From a bacterium (lineage in GTDB: Bacteria; Actinomycetota; Acidimicrobiia; Acidimicrobiales; CATQHL01): 6,795 nt of DNA. The notes beneath the pieces were generated by a model that made no database searches, was not told the origin of the DNA, and saw nothing but the letters and a program-made list of their open reading frames with translations. This document shows positions 6,157 through 6,795 of this stretch, in pieces (position 1 is the first letter of the stretch; each line of letters starts with the position of its first letter). The stretch spans positions 6,101 through 12,895 of the forward strand of contig JAPPKQ010000303.1 of NCBI GenBank assembly GCA_028819945.1, in the 5' to 3' direction. The translations under genes were made by a program, and so were the position numbers.

Positions 6157-6795
6157 GCCGCCACCGCCGGCTCGGGCGCGCCCGGGGCCGCCTCGGCGAA
6201 CTCGGTCGCCAGTTGCGCCGCGCCCAGCCCGCTGCGCACCGCTCCCTCCATCGTGGCCGGCCAGCCCGTGTCGCACCAGGCGCCGGCCAGGAAGACACCC
6301 GGCAGGGCGGTGCGCCCGTCGGCGCGCAGGGCGTGTGACCCCGGCGCCCCGGCGAAGGTGGCGGCCCGCTCGCGCGTGACCATCGACTCGGTGACGCGGG
6401 CGCCTGCCGCCGCCGGCAGCAGGCGGGCCATCTCGGCGCTGAAGTGCTCGACCAGATCCGGCGAACGCCGCCCGATGTGGCGGCGCGCCGCCGACAGCGA
6501 GATGGTGAGGCACTGGCGCCCGTCGTCGAGCCCACCCGCGGCGGTGTGATCGAAGACGAACTCCACGTCGCTGCCCACCGCCGCGGCCATCGGCAGCTCG
6601 GTCACCGCTCGATCATAGACCAGGTGCACGTTCACGATCGGCGACGTGCCGAGCTCTCCGAGCCGGTCCTGGCCGGCGACGCTGCCCGGCGGCAGCAGCC
6701 CGGCGGCGGCGTCGTGCGGCACCGCCACCACCACGGCGTCGGCCTCCAGGTGCCCGCCGTCCAGCTCCACGACCGGGCGCCCCGCGGTCCCGCTG
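6153..6795 (-). CDS. hpnE: HpnE, squalene-forming FAD-dependent oxidoreductase (3' part)
   Basis: Only the C-terminal 213 residues are in the window; the frame runs open through the right edge, so the N-terminal FAD dinucleotide-binding motif is not visible. HpnE belongs to the amine oxidase/phytoene desaturase-like flavoproteins and reduces hydroxysqualene to squalene in the HpnC-HpnD-HpnE route. Supporting segments are EADAVVVAVPHDAA near the start of the fragment (typical of this fold), SPIVNVHLVYDR in the middle, and GVFLAGAWCDTGWPATMEGA near visible residue 166, the C-terminal FAD-contact region characteristic of squalene-associated desaturases. The protein ends in an Ala/Pro/Glu-rich tail. 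Its TGA overlaps the ATG of the prenyl synthase. hpnD and hpnC would be expected upstream, outside the window. Confidence 0.93.
   Translation of the reverse strand, partial: SGTAGRPVVELDGGHLEADAVVVAVPHDAAAGLLPPGSVAGQDRLGELGTSPIVNVHLVYDRAVTELPMAAAVGSDVEFVFDHTAAGGLDDGRQCLTISLSAARRHIGRRSPDLVEHFSAEMARLLPAAAGARVTESMVTRERAATFAGAPGSHALRADGRTALPGVFLAGAWCDTGWPATMEGAVRSGLGAAQLATEFAEAAPGAPEPAVAA

Noticed and set aside
6157..6513. An upstream extension of the prenyl synthase
   Set aside because: It overlaps hpnE in another frame and has shadow composition; the ATG at 6156 with the ATGA overlap gives a normal family length.
5092..6549. A 485-codon open frame on the plus strand opposite the prenyl synthase and hpnE
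   Set aside because: Same shadow effect; the protein is Arg/Gly/Val/Ala-rich without motifs, and the opposite strand carries clear enzyme motifs.

Overview
The window is a stretch of very GC-rich bacterial DNA in which every credible gene lies on the minus strand. It reads right to left as most of a hopanoid (bacterial sterol-like triterpenoid) biosynthesis operon. The strong G/C bias, two GTG starts, ATGA stop/start overlaps and the gene order hpnE - polyprenyl diphosphate synthase - shc - hpnG - hpnH all suggest an actinobacterium. From memory, Streptomyces hopanoid clusters share this order. The class cannot be fixed by eye; Acidimicrobiia or another uncultured actinobacterial lineage is possible.

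Layout in the direction of transcription: (1) 6795-6153, the C-terminal half of HpnE, the FAD enzyme of the last squalene-forming step, cut by the window edge. (2) 6156-5140, a trans-isoprenyl diphosphate synthase likely to supply FPP. (3) 5067-3106, squalene-hopene cyclase with its catalytic DxDD motif intact. (4) 3109-2486, HpnG-type nucleoside phosphorylase. (5) 2486-1482, HpnH radical SAM enzyme. (6) After a 123-base gap, 1358-3, a secreted lipoprotein of the type I (branched-chain amino acid/LivJ-like) substrate-binding fold.

Together genes 1-5 make squalene from FPP, cyclise it to hopene (diploptene), add a 5'-deoxyadenosyl group (HpnH) and remove adenine (HpnG) on the way to ribosylhopane and C35 bacteriohopanepolyols. 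Genes 1/2 and 3/4 overlap by ATGA and 4/5 by TAATG, so the set is probably one transcript with translational coupling. The squalene genes hpnC and hpnD would be expected just beyond the right edge.

I see no RNA genes, mobile elements, CRISPR arrays, long repeats or convincing terminators. The core is a recognisable known pathway rather than a new system. The less ordinary points are the orphan binding-protein gene following hpnH, departures from consensus in two motifs of the prenyl synthase, and a nine-codon reading frame that overlaps the start and Shine-Dalgarno of shc.
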